Part shown: piece after piece, positions 42,216-53,003 of the stretch
Layout of the letters: the number at the start of each line of letters is the position of its first letter
Position numbering within the stretch: position 1 is the first letter of the stretch
Notes under the pieces: generated by a model
What the model saw: only the letters and a program-made list of their open reading frames with translations
Told to the model about the DNA's origin: nothing
The model's database searches: none
DNA from: Flaccisagitta enflata
Taxonomy: Eukaryota > Chaetognatha > Sagittoidea > Aphragmophora
Assembly (NCBI GenBank): GCA_965153355.1
Contig: OZ231126.1
Span: 58,094,001-58,158,000, forward strand
DNA length: 64,000 bases
Direction: 5' to 3'
Made by a program: the position numbers and the translations under genes

Positions 42216-42560
42216 TCCGACCCAGCTACTCAGTCTGACCCGGCTACTCAGTCTGACCCGGCTACTCAGTCTGACCCGGCTACTCAGTCTGACCCGGCCT
42301 CTCAGTCTGACCCGGCTACTCAGTCTGACGGCTCACTCAGTCTGACCCAGCTACTCAGTCGCCAGCTCACTCAGTCGGCTGGCTCTCAGTCTGACCCAGC
42401 TGCTCAGTCGACCAGCTGCCTCAGTCTGAGCCCGGCTACTCAGTCACGATGGCCCGGCTACTCAGTCTGACCCAGCTACTCAGTCTGACCCAGCTACTCA
42501 GTCTGACCCAGCTACTCAGTCAGACCCTACTCAGTCAGACCTGACTACTCCAGTCCTGAC
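42216..42560. repeat. 18-bp tandem repeat CTACTCAGTCTGACCCGG
   Basis: About fifteen units, the first seven nearly perfect, later ones with gaps and substitutions (CCCAG for CCCGG). Confidence 0.92.
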
Positions 42561-43043
42561 CGGCTACCAATTGCATACCATATTTAAAAAAAAAAATTCA
42601 AAAAAATTTTTTTCAAAAAAAAACAAACATTTTTCAAAAAAAAAAATTTAAAAAAAAATTTTTCCAAAAAAAAAAATTTTTCAAAAAAAAATTAAATTTT
42701 CAAAAAAAAATTTTTTTTTGAAAAAAATTTTGCAAAAAGTTTTTCTTTTAAGTCCCAGAAATAATGTTACTAGATACATCATAAATGCCTTATATTTTCT
42801 TAACCAATATAGATTTACTGAAATCTTGCAGGGGAGCTTTAATTGATGCAATGAACCTTCACAACAAGTTTTAATAACATTGTTGAACCTTTACTACCCT
42901 TCCCCTATGTAAATTGCCCAAGTCCAGGAATCAATATTACTAGCCAAATACCCTAATATCTTCTAAACCAATACTCAGAAATATATGAAAGCTTGCAGAG
43001 GAGCTTTAATTCATACAATGAACCTACACAAAAAGTTTGAACA
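42561..43043. other. A-rich stretch, no gene
   Basis: Poly-A/T-rich blocks (42580-42740), then unremarkable AT-rich sequence up to the LTR boundary. Confidence 0.6.
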
Positions 43044-43710
43044 CCCGGGGCCTGTGTATTTCTTGTGCTCATTGTGGTGGTATAAAACACAAATCTTGAT
43101 CAATCTCTGGTACCGTTTTTATACTGTAAAGAACCGCGTAGAATACAGTCTCCAACCGTTAGAGTACCTATGCGCTGACGTTGACGGCGATGAATCAGTC
43201 CGGCAGCCGCTGCGTCACGGCCGCGCCAATCCTCTCGATGCCACGCCACACGCTGCGCCAACGAAGTCAACACCACGAATCCTCAAGTCTATGATCTCAT
43301 TTGGATAATGTTTCTCATATGTGTACATCTCAATATACCCACATGGTTGAAGAAATTTTAAGCTGAAATAGTGAAAGAAGGAAAGGAAAGAGGAAGGAAA
43401 GGGAATTATTTAACAAACCTATAAGCTATATTATCAGCAACTCAAACAAGCTGTATATTCAAGCAGCTGGTTAATAAGCCATTAACCAGCCATCATGAAC
43501 CGACCAGCCCGACCAACCAGCCTGGTCCATCAAAACTCTTTGGAGGCCAAGCGCCCGGGGCGTGGGGTGAAAGCGATGTATGCAACGACCGCTAAGAAAA
43601 GTGGCAACCAATGATTACAAAACCAAACGTAAAACGGCGGAGATCGAGAAAGTGCATAAGGCTACCAAACAGTCACAATGGCAAAATCGCGCGATATTTC
43701 CACAGATGCG
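43044..43710 (-). repeat. 3' LTR of BEL/Pao element
   Basis: The first 230 bp on the + strand (U5/R side) are almost identical to the other LTR; beyond about 43280 similarity falls to roughly 70% with indels. Confidence 0.75.
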
Positions 43711-43912
43711 CGGTTGCGAAACCACTAACAATCAATCTCAGTCATTAATCCTCCAAAACGCAATCTTACCACCAGAAGCGGCGGGCCGAAGACCAGACCA
43801 GCAAACAGCGGGAAACAACCGCTGCGCCAAAATCCGCGTGGCAGGCCGCGCCGTCTGCCACGATCCGCGAGGCGGAGGGCCTCATGCAGGGGAGGTGTGG
43901 CCAAGCCTGTGC

Positions 43913-45937
43913 TCATGCACTCTGCGACCGGTCCCCCATGCCCCGCCTCATTCCAGAAGCGAATGCCAGCGCGATCTCCATCTCGCGCTCAGAAAAAGTA
44001 GATGATGAAGAGGCGAAGGACGAATCCAACGACGATGAGGCAGGTGGCCGCGTCGAAGAGGAAGACGACGACGGCCGATCAGGCACGCGGAAGCCGCAGT
44101 GCCCCCTCTCCACCCAAGGCCGACCACCGCCACCACCACCTCCACCACCACCCCGCGGAAAACCACCGCCGCGGAAAACCACCGCCCCCACCACCACGAT
44201 GGAAGCCGCCACCACCACGATGACACCACCGCCCCCGCCACGATGACCACCACCGCCTCCACCATGATGACCACCACCACTACCACGACTGTGACCATCA
44301 CCAGCCCGACCACCAACCCGGCCAGACCCCTGCGACAAAGACCGAGCATGGCCATCCCGCCGGATCTGCGCCTGCTGATTCCGGGCATCTCTGAGCGACC
44401 TCTCCAGCCGCTCCACCTCCCTTGCAGCCTCCTCCTCCCGGCGACGACGCTCATCCTCCAAGCGCCGCTGCTGCTGCTCCTGCTCCCGCCGCCTCTGCTC
44501 CTCCTCCCGCCGCCTCTGCTCCTCCCCCAGACGCCGCTGCTCCTTCTCCTGCTTCAGCCGCTCACTCTCCACGCGCTGAAACTCCTCCAACTTCGCCTTG
44601 GCTGCCAACTTCGATCGCTTCCGCCGCTCCGTCCGCCTCACTGACTTCTTCCTCTTCTTCTCTTCCTCAAGCAACCGCGCCGCCGCCTGCTCCTCATCCT
44701 CCTCCTCCTCCACCGCGCCCCCACCGCCGTCATCCGCCACCGGCACCACCGGCACCACCGGCTCCAACGAAGGCATCGCCGGATCCACCTCCGGCACCAC
44801 CACCTCCCCTTCCACCACTTCCGCGTCAGCCGCCGGCTGCTCCTCAACATCCCCCAAGTCCTTCTCCTCGAAATACAGTCCATCCATCGCGTCACATACC
44901 AACTGATTTGAGGCCGCAACGCCCTCCTTCAAACCGGGTCTCTTCGCCATCGACCCAAATAACACTTCTGGCACATAAACTGGCCTTCTATTCCTATGGC
45001 CACGATACTGATCTTTCCAGCTCTTGGCCCCATCCAACAGCTCCCGAATGATCCACTGGACCGCCGGGCCACTGCCAGGTGGGCACGCCTTCACTGCCTT
45101 ATCCACTTCCCGCAAAAAAATAGTCACCGGGGGCAGCTCCATGAACACTGACACCCTCTTCACTGGGCAACGGCTTGGCCAAACAGACCAGCGGGGAGCC
45201 CTATGAGTCTCTTCATCATGCCACGACCAGAATTCGCACTCACCAGGATCACTCATAAACGTCTGCACCGCGTATCTTACTCCGTCGGCGTTCTTCGGTG
45301 CCCACCAAATCACCGACTCCCCCCGAAAGGCCCCCGCTGCCACCTTCCTCAAGTCATCGGGCCTCGCCGCATCAACAACCAAAAAGAAGTCCGGCATACA
45401 CCCATGCCTCACCACCTGCATGACACACATGTCTTTATATTCGGGGTGCACAACCCTATGCAACGCAACCGCCACCTGCCGCAACCCACACAAGTCCCTA
45501 ATTTCCATTGGCATGTCCGTCCAAATGTTCATCCAGGGGGGAACCACCGGGCCTCCCGTCGAAGGTAAATTCTTCGGGTCAACCCGGCGCCCACCCAACA
45601 ACACTCCATCCTCCCTAATCACCGCTAGAGTTTCCGCCGCCATCCCCTCCGGCACCACCTGGCGGAACTCCTTCGCGTACTTCCGCGCATCCACGACCAA
45701 CTCCTCATCACTATCACTATCGACATCGTCATCACCACTACTGACCTCCTCCTCCTCCTCTTCAGCCACCACATCACCATCCACCTTCCGGCCGCAAGCA
45801 CAGGCCCCTTCACAACTACATTCTTCACCACCACCGAGTGCCCCAGCACCATCATCCACATCCATTTCCAAACCCGACATCACTGCACTAAGACTTAAAA
45901 ACACTTGCACCAAGGCACACAATGAGAAGCAATCCAC
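43913..45937 (-). CDS. Third ORF of the BEL/Pao element, unknown function
   Basis: A 674-codon frame between pol and the 3' LTR. From the N-terminus: a short hydrophobic start (CFSLCALVQVFLSLS), a Cys-rich and acidic stretch, a folded-looking core of about 300 residues (with DMPMEIRDLCGLRQVAVALH, IWWAPKNADGV and FWSWHDEET), a Pro/Val/acidic linker, a long charged coiled coil (EEQRRREEEQRRREQEQQQ), then a glycine-rich tail and Ser-rich end. There is no furin site, fusion peptide or second membrane anchor, so it does not look like an envelope protein. A second Met (MSGLEMDVDD) about 18 codons in could be the start; an acceptor-like CCCATCCCTTAG lies just upstream. I do not recognise the family. 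Confidence 0.7.
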   Translation of the reverse strand: MDCFSLCALVQVFLSLSAVMSGLEMDVDDGAGALGGGEECSCEGACACGRKVDGDVVAEEEEEEVSSGDDDVDSDSDEELVVDARKYAKEFRQVVPEGMAAETLAVIREDGVLLGGRRVDPKNLPSTGGPVVPPWMNIWTDMPMEIRDLCGLRQVAVALHRVVHPEYKDMCVMQVVRHGCMPDFFLVVDAARPDDLRKVAAGAFRGESVIWWAPKNADGVRYAVQTFMSDPGECEFWSWHDEETHRAPRWSVWPSRCPVKRVSVFMELPPVTIFLREVDKAVKACPPGSGPAVQWIIRELLDGAKSWKDQYRGHRNRRPVYVPEVLFGSMAKRPGLKEGVAASNQLVCDAMDGLYFEEKDLGDVEEQPAADAEVVEGEVVVPEVDPAMPSLEPVVPVVPVADDGGGGAVEEEEDEEQAAARLLEEEKKRKKSVRRTERRKRSKLAAKAKLEEFQRVESERLKQEKEQRRLGEEQRRREEEQRRREQEQQQRRLEDERRRREEEAAREVERLERSLRDARNQQAQIRRDGHARSLSQGSGRVGGRAGDGHSRGSGGGHHGGGGGGHRGGGGGVIVVVAASIVVVGAVVFRGGGFPRGGGGGGGGGGRPWVERGHCGFRVPDRPSSSSSSTRPPASSSLDSSFASSSSTFSEREMEIALAFASGMRRGMGDRSQSA

Positions 45938-46303
45938 TGACTATCTAACTAAGGGATGGGAAAAGAACAAAAATAGAAATAATTTATATACACAGACAGA
46001 AAATCACCAAATCGCACAAAAATCAAAGACGAATCCGCAAAATCTAAACAAAAGACTACAAATCCCTCGGACATAGTTGACGAGTAAATCCAAATAAACA
46101 CCCCCCGAGAAAAGCGACATTATGCCCAAGCCCACCGCCCAACGATCATCTAAGAAGAAAGTAATGAGGCAAGAATCACATCGTAACGATTTGAACCCAG
46201 CAATAACGCGCATCCAACGAAGAAGAATATAAAAAGAAGAACGAGTCACCAGAGCCAACAGAAATGCGTCATCTACAAAAAAAAAATCAGTCCAAATATA
46301 CAA

Positions 46304-49300
46304 CTATAATACATCCGCTCTGAGCGGGTCCAATTCCAGGCGGACAACTTTTGTTCTGTCGCGGGAGAAAATTTTTCCATTTGACGTCCGCACAGAAACT
46401 GTCCTCACTAGATCCTGGCCGTCCGTCTCGACGATTATCCCCGTCCGCCAATCACCCCGTCGACATTGTTCGTCCACCATCAATACCACCTCCCCAACCT
46501 CCAAGTTCGGTTCCGTCGAGCGCCATTTTGGCCGCGCTTGTAACGCCGAGACGTAATCCCGCGACCACCGGTTCCAAAACTCGTCGACCAGCGCCCTCGA
46601 TTGACGCCAGCTGTAGCGAAGACACACCGCATCCGGAGGCGATGGAGGAAGGATGTCACAGTCCGATGCCGCAAAAACACCAGGGCACAAAAAGTCAATC
46701 GGACGCAGCGCTTGAACCCCAGGCTCATCAGGGATGTGAGTAATTGGCCTCGAGTTCATCGCCAATTCCGCCTGCGCCAACACTGTCGTCAACGTTTCAA
46801 TACTCAAATTGTCCAGCGTCAACACAAAGGTCAAATGTTTTTTAGCTGCTTTCACCAATCGTTCCCACACCCCACCCCTGTGAGGGGAAGTCGGTGGGTT
46901 GAATTTCCACTCAATCCCAAGCAGCCGCAGATCCTCAGTCGACGACGCATTCCATGCAGCCACTTCCGCAGCGATTTCCTTTTCGGCGGAAGTAAAGTTC
47001 GAGCCGCAATCCGAAAATAGGCGCCTCACCGCCGGCCTTCTTGCGCGAAATCGCTGCAATGCGTCGATGAAACATGATGTATCCATGCTCCGCAACACCT
47101 CGAAGTGCACAGCCCTCGTTGCCATGCAAGTAAACAGGGCCACGTTCACTTTGTGAAATGCTCTTCCAACAATCTTGCATTTCACCGGTCCAAAGCAGTC
47201 TACTCCTGTATTTTCGAAGGGCCGACAAGCCTGCGTCCTTTCCACGGGAAGGGGCGCCATTTGCTGCGACTCCGGCGCCTTAAAGTGTCTTTGACATCCC
47301 ACACATGCCTTCACCACGCGAGATACCACGCGGCGCCCTTTTGTAATCCAAAACCGGCGTCGCGATTCACCCAACACATGCTCCACCCCGGCGTGAAGGT
47401 GGCATTCATGATACAGCCTTATCAAGTCCAAGACATCGTCGTCGTCATGGGGAAGGATCATTGGATGTCTGGCGTCATAACACAGTTCCGTCGAGTTTGT
47501 GAGACGCCCCATGCAGCGCAGCACTCCATTCGCGTCGATGAACGGATTCAACGCCACTATCGTCGACTTCGCGTGCACCTTTTGTCTTTTAGTTGGACCC
47601 TTAGGTCCCGCTGTCAGCGACTTTATTTCCTCGCCGAAGTATCGTGACTGAATGTCTCGTATCAGCAGCATTTCCGCGTCTCGCAGCTCGCGCAGTGTAG
47701 TTGACTGCGCACCGCTGCTTCCAGCTGCAGGGCGTCGCTTGATCACGCATTCCAGTATCGTCTTTTTGAAAAGCGCGATTCGCCGCACTTTCCCTGGCCA
47801 CGAGGCAACCCCGCGGGATATCCTCGAAAGCCAAGTTTTTGCCACCGTCGGGGTTGTCACCGCCGTAGCCAGTATATGCGCGGGAAAAGGGTCCGACGCG
47901 ATTTGCTTTTCCGGCCATTCCGTCTCGTCTTTCCACAAGAATTCCGGTCCACCGTGGAAACGTCGCCATTTCGGATCACGCGCCAAAAGACCATGGGTAC
48001 AGTCGTCGGCCGGATTCTCCCCCGATGGCACCCATCTCCACTCGGACACGCTCGTCAGCGCCTGTATTTCTGAGATGCGATTGGAAAAGAAAACTTTAAA
48101 CCGAGTAACTGTATCATTCAATTGCTTGATAACACATTCAGAGTCAGTCCACATAATGATACTGTCGTAACTCCCTGTTTCTTTTTCCACAGATGCTCTC
48201 ATCCTTGCTGCCAGTCGTGCGGCCTGCAACTCGAGCCTCGGCATTGAATCGTGGTGTCCAGCCTCGGCGTCCTTTACCGGCACCACGTGCGCTTTCGAAC
48301 ATACAATCGCCACGTGGATTTTTCCATCCGGTGTCTTCCGGCGCACGTATATCACGACGCCGTATCCCTTGCTGCTCGCATCGCTAAACACCATCAACTG
48401 TTTCTCGCCATCCTGGGTTTCCAGTGTCGCAGTCCATCGTTCGATTTCAAAGTTTTTGAGAAACTCAAAGTCCCTTTGCCACACAGCAAATGCTTCCAAC
48501 AACGCTTCTTCAATGTTTCTCTCGTCCCATCCGATCGCTGTCTTCATCACTTGCTGTAGGATGAACCTTGCCCAAATCACGAAAGGGTCCAGGAAACCAA
48601 GGGGGTCGAAAAATGACGCTATCACTTGTAGCATCTGACGCTTCGTCTCCACTTTCAGTTCCGCCTTTTCTTTCTCTGGGGCATAAGAAAATTTGTCCGC
48701 TGAGAATGAGTAGCGCATCCCCAACACTTTTCCTACATCTTCTCCAGGGGCTGCCGCCTTCTGAAAGTCTTTTATTTCCGGCGCCGGATCATCCTCCTCC
48801 AACACTTCCGGCCTTGAAGAGCGCCACTTGCAGAGAGTGAAGCCGCCATCTTTCATCGCCGCAGTGATCGCAATCCGGAAGTCGCGCGCTATTTTCGTAG
48901 TGCGCAGAGACTTCAACAGATCGTCGACGTACAGGTTGCGGTTTGACGCCTCCACCACGAGGGGACCGTACTCTCTCGCCCTCTGATTGATATGGTACCG
49001 TTGCGTGAAGATCGCGACGAAGTTGGAACTTTTGGCGCCGAATACGTGACCCAAAAATCCATTCAGTTCCGCTTCGTCCATCTCCTCCGTCGGGAACCAC
49101 CAATACGTAAAAGCGCCTTCATCTTCCTCTGCAATATAGATTTCATGAAAGAAATCTTTAATGTCAGCGCCTACTGCGACCTCACCCCCATCGCGAAAGC
49201 GCATCAACACACCACGGATGTCACATGCCAATTGGGGGCCATCTAATAAGCAATCATTCAGACACACACCCCCCACAGACGCCCGACAATCATGACAGAT

Positions 49301-50338
49301 ACGAACTTGACCAGGTTTCCCTGGCTTATCTGTGACGTGGATGGGGATTGTCCATTTTGGCCTGTCCGGTGGCGTCGCTGCATGCTTCTTTGGATCGAGT
49401 TTCACGACTCTGCCCTTTGCCTCAAATTGACGCATCGTTTCAAATGTGACCCTTCGCCTCTCCGGATCCTTTCGCATTTGTCGTGCCGTTCTCCATAGAC
49501 GGTCCAATGCCATGCCGCTCGAGTCCACCTTGTTGATCCTTTCTGCCGTCGCTTTCCTCCCGCGTTTGTGGGGCAGGCTCACTCGATATCTTTCCACTGT
49601 ATTGTCCCATACAATCGATTCTTCGAGCTGCCTGAGAGCGAATTTGTCCTCCAACGACATTGTTTCATCGTCGTTTTTTGCTCTTTCAAATTCACTCGCA
49701 AAACATTTTTTCATCTCTTTCTCTGTATTGGATGGAAAACTCTGAAAGGAAACATGGTTACAAACAAAACAATGCGAGTCAATGTTCTTCTTGGGGCCTA
49801 TTAAACAATAGCCGAATCCCGTCTCCAACGCCACCGGAAGTGATTCATCGCCGATGCGCCTTTCGCCAGAGCTCCACACTCGGGCGTGTTCCGCTCCGAT
49901 GATCACACCTAGTTGATGTTCAGCGTCGTCCTCTTCCGGAAAGGCGGGAAACTCAATATCACTTAGGTGTTCGATCCCCTCCACATCCGCAATTCTAGGG
50001 GGTCTGTCACCCTCAGTGGCTATTATCTCTCCAAAAATCGCATTGCTCAGTTTTAATTCGAAACCATTTGTGCCCTTCACTAACACATCTGCCACTTTCC
50101 TCACTCCTTCCACAGTTTTGTCCAAAGTCGTCACCTTCATGTTCACGTCTCTTCCTTTTATACCCAGGCGTGAACATATCGATTCCGACACGACATTTCT
50201 GTTCGCGCCGCCGTCGAGTAAGGCATAAGTGCCAATTTCCTCCCCATTTTCCCCCACTATGTACAATGGTACGATGAGCCGCCATGCTCCATCATCACCT
50301 CCGACTTTGAAGAGGAGCGAGTTGTTTGAACCACATGA
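46304..50338 (-). CDS. pol: BEL/Pao Pol polyprotein
   Basis: About 1,340 codons open, in the same frame as gag and directly after its UGA. Domains from the frame start: retropepsin-like region with ALLDGGANRN (about residue 40; DGG where D-T/S-G is usual), reverse transcriptase with GADIKDFF and YVDD, RNase H with FSDAS, TDSE and NPADD, integrase with H-x-x-x-H and C-V-G-C zinc ligands, catalytic D (GVDCFGP), D (FSDCGSN) and E (GGVWERL), then a DUF5641-type end. No ATG lies near the N-terminus, which fits expression by readthrough from gag. No internal stop. It copies element RNA to DNA and integrates it. Confidence 0.92.
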   Translation of the reverse strand, partial: SCGSNNSLLFKVGGDDGAWRLIVPLYIVGENGEEIGTYALLDGGANRNVVSESICSRLGIKGRDVNMKVTTLDKTVEGVRKVADVLVKGTNGFELKLSNAIFGEIIATEGDRPPRIADVEGIEHLSDIEFPAFPEEDDAEHQLGVIIGAEHARVWSSGERRIGDESLPVALETGFGYCLIGPKKNIDSHCFVCNHVSFQSFPSNTEKEMKKCFASEFERAKNDDETMSLEDKFALRQLEESIVWDNTVERYRVSLPHKRGRKATAERINKVDSSGMALDRLWRTARQMRKDPERRRVTFETMRQFEAKGRVVKLDPKKHAATPPDRPKWTIPIHVTDKPGKPGQVRICHDCRASVGGVCLNDCLLDGPQLACDIRGVLMRFRDGGEVAVGADIKDFFHEIYIAEEDEGAFTYWWFPTEEMDEAELNGFLGHVFGAKSSNFVAIFTQRYHINQRAREYGPLVVEASNRNLYVDDLLKSLRTTKIARDFRIAITAAMKDGGFTLCKWRSSRPEVLEEDDPAPEIKDFQKAAAPGEDVGKVLGMRYSFSADKFSYAPEKEKAELKVETKRQMLQVIASFFDPLGFLDPFVIWARFILQQVMKTAIGWDERNIEEALLEAFAVWQRDFEFLKNFEIERWTATLETQDGEKQLMVFSDASSKGYGVVIYVRRKTPDGKIHVAIVCSKAHVVPVKDAEAGHHDSMPRLELQAARLAARMRASVEKETGSYDSIIMWTDSECVIKQLNDTVTRFKVFFSNRISEIQALTSVSEWRWVPSGENPADDCTHGLLARDPKWRRFHGGPEFLWKDETEWPEKQIASDPFPAHILATAVTTPTVAKTWLSRISRGVASWPGKVRRIALFKKTILECVIKRRPAAGSSGAQSTTLRELRDAEMLLIRDIQSRYFGEEIKSLTAGPKGPTKRQKVHAKSTIVALNPFIDANGVLRCMGRLTNSTELCYDARHPMILPHDDDDVLDLIRLYHECHLHAGVEHVLGESRRRFWITKGRRVVSRVVKACVGCQRHFKAPESQQMAPLPVERTQACRPFENTGVDCFGPVKCKIVGRAFHKVNVALFTCMATRAVHFEVLRSMDTSCFIDALQRFRARRPAVRRLFSDCGSNFTSAEKEIAAEVAAWNASSTEDLRLLGIEWKFNPPTSPHRGGVWERLVKAAKKHLTFVLTLDNLSIETLTTVLAQAELAMNSRPITHIPDEPGVQALRPIDFLCPGVFAASDCDILPPSPPDAVCLRYSWRQSRALVDEFWNRWSRDYVSALQARPKWRSTEPNLEVGEVVLMVDEQCRRGDWRTGIIVETDGQDLVRTVSVRTSNGKIFSRDRTKVVRLELDPLRADVL

Positions 50339-53003
50339 TCATCCATTCCCCTCCTCCTCCTCCTCCTCCTCCTCCTCCTCATTGGTTCCCGCCGGGGTGG
50401 GCGGGGCACCCGAGGATTCGTCTGGGTGGAGCAGGGTGTGATGGCCTATACCGCAAATGGCGCACATTTCCGTCGCTTTGCAGTTTCTCGCCATATGGCC
50501 GGTCTCAAGGCACAAATAACATATGCGAGTGTTTATGCAGAATTTCCTTCTGTCCGCGCTGGATAGGCCTTTGAAGATGTCACACGCTGGGATGCGATGT
50601 TGGCCTCCACATCGTTCACAATTTCCGGCCGTCGGTGTTGTTGCAGTGGTAGCGGCCGCCGACGCGTTCGGCGTTGGTTTGCCGCCGCCTTTCGTCGGCG
50701 TTGTCGCTGTCGTCGCTGCCACTTTGGCTGCCCCTACAGGCTTGTTGCTTTGCACTTGGCTCGAGTTTCTGTAGCATAGCTCGGCAATTGTATGCTCAGT
50801 ATCCAAAAATTCGAGAAACGTTTCAAAGCCCAGCGCCTCCCCATCTGCCATCATATTTTCCACCACTCTCTTTGACCATTTTGCCGTCAGATGTGGGACC
50901 TTTTTTGCCAGAATAGACTCGATAACCATCTTGTTCTCGAATTCTTCTCCTCTGCCGGTGCTTTTTGCCAACGTATGGATGCTTTGCAGCTTGCAGTAAA
51001 ACATCAGCAGACTGCCATGGTCTTTTTCGCCGACCTGTTTTCCTTGCAACAACTCCTCGAGCATCTCCATCGCGGATTCTTTTCTCAGGCCAAACTTCCT
51101 GTTCAACTTCTCGATTGCCATTTTCACCGCCTTTCCCGCGTCTGTTTTTTCCAACGTTTCAGCCTCAATCAGCTGGAACGCTGCGCCCTCGAAGTAGTGT
51201 TGGAATTCGTTTAATTTGGCTTTGTCCGATAGGCCGACTATCTCCAAGGCCGTTTCAAACTTCAGCATATGCTTGGCAAAACTCATTCCTTTACCTACTC
51301 CCGCAAATTTCTTCACCGGGCGAGCTTCTTTTAGCTGTGCCATCGCAAACATTTGGATCTGGACTCGCACGAACTCTTCTTGATTTGCACTTCCAGCGCA
51401 ACTCGGTGTGGTTGGCGTTTTTGGCGCTTCTTCTTCCTCCTCCTCCTCTTCCTCCTCATTTTCCCTTTCTAACCCTTCCTCCACCTGCTGCGCCGAATTG
51501 TGCAATTCTTGAAGCCTCGCCATGAGCTCCATTGTCTCTTTCTCTATCCTTTCCTTTTTCTCTCTCAATTTGCTCGCGTCTCCTTTTTCTTTTTCATGTT
51601 TTATTTCCCTTGGTGGTAATTTTTGTATCGTTGGTTTGTTCACCTTTTTCGGTGTTACCGACGGAACGATTGGCTTCTTGACTGCCTTCGCTGGAGGGAC
51701 GATGGGTTTAGTGATTCGTTTTGGCGTCAGTTGAATCTTATCGAGCTTTTCTTCGAGCTTTAATGCCACTTTCTTTTCTCCCTTTCTTTGTTGTGGCACC
51801 TTTCCTCTCACCGGCGTCGTCGGAGCGGAGCCGCTGGCGTTGATTTTCGCCCAGCTCTCCACCGCGGCGTTGGGATTCAAAGCCCTCTCTTCGCCCCCGT
51901 TGACGGACTGCTCGAGCCTCCTCATCGCATCTCTGGCGCCCGAAGCCTCATCGTAGTCGCTAATCACTTTTTGTTGTTCTCGATGGATCCGTTCGATCCC
52001 TTTTACTTTAATTTGGTGAAGTTTTTCATTTTGCTCTCGCTGCCTTCTTATCTCCTCTACTTTCCTCAGCGCTTCCGCCTCATCTGCTTCACTCTGCCTT
52101 CTCTCTGCTTCCATCCGTTCTTTCTCTTTTCTTTGCTCATCGTCTCTGTCTTTTTTCGCTTGTATCGACCTCGCGATTGATCCGGCGCTTCTCATTGACG
52201 GCGTCCTCTCGGCCGGCGTCGCGGGTATCACGTGAATCGCCGGGTTCCCTGCTGACGCTGTGACCGTTTCTGTCGCATTCGCTTGTTGGGGTGTCGACGA
52301 TCCTCTGAACATTCCCGCGATTCTGCTGATTATGCCGCCTGTCGCCGCTGTTTCCGCGATCTGATTTTCCCCGGCGTTGTTTTGGTGCTCTCCGGCGCCG
52401 TTTACTTCCTCCGCCACTTCCAGTTCTTCTGCTCCTCTCTCCTCCTCCTCCGCATTTGGAGTCTCCTCTTCATTTGGAGCCTCCTCCTCATTTGGCGCCT
52501 CCTCCTCCTCGCTCTCTGATATGCGCATTGTTTTGTCCATTATGCCCCCTCCTGGTGGTTGTCTTAGTCTCTCGAATCGCGACGGCGCCGCATTCTCTGG
52601 CGCCTCTTCCTTTGCGATTGGAGAACCGGCGTCGAACGACACTTCCCTTTCGCCTTCCCCCGTCTCCTCTATGTACAATGGCTTTAGGGATGTGTCTAGT
52701 TCCGCACGGTATGCCGATATATCCACCATCAAGTCGTTTGCCGCGTGTTCGGCTGACACGTCGTCTATCACACACGCGTTGTATTGCTCTATTTTCTCGT
52801 TTAGAAGTTTTTGGAATTTGTTTGCCGCATCATTCGCTCTTATCAACACAGCCCTTTCTTTGACTGACGGAAGCGACGCTGAACGCCGATTGGACGACAG
52901 CGAAGTCGAGATACAACTCTCTTCTTACACTCGAAATGTCGCGCCTCCTCCACACCGGCGGTTCTCCGTCGCCACCCGGGGCCTGTGTGTTTTTTGTGCT
53001 CAT
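50339..53003 (-). CDS. gag: BEL/Pao Gag, with one frame change near the N-terminus
   Basis: The main frame (52849 to 50339) is about 836 codons: coiled coil, acidic and Lys-rich linkers, a DUF1759-like capsid region with LKEARPVKKFAG and FAKHMLKFETALEI, then three zinc knuckles (CERCGGQHRIPAC, CYLCLETGHMARNC, CAICGIGHHTLLH) and an acidic end. The main frame has no early ATG. The homologous N-terminus (ISSVRRELYLDF) is in another frame starting at an ATG at 53003, inside the LTR edge and before the primer-binding site. A one-base frame change near 52860 separates the two, so this copy's Gag is probably broken or needs a frameshift. Confidence 0.82.
52957..52974 (-). promoter_or_regulatory. Candidate primer-binding site
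   Basis: TGGCGACGGAGAACCGCC directly follows the 5' LTR end on the minus strand. TGGCGAC starts are known for elements primed by tRNA-Arg; the rest of the match cannot be checked here. Confidence 0.4.

Noticed and set aside
42210-42470. Repeat frame of the SDPATQ type
   Set aside because: Translation of the 18-bp tandem repeat without splice or start context.
44002-45568. Plus-strand Pro/His/Ser-rich open frames opposite the BEL/Pao third ORF
   Set aside because: Antisense shadows of the GC-rich minus-strand ORF; no domains.
46351-52863. Plus-strand open frames opposite pol and gag
   Set aside because: Shadows of the intact minus-strand retroelement frames.
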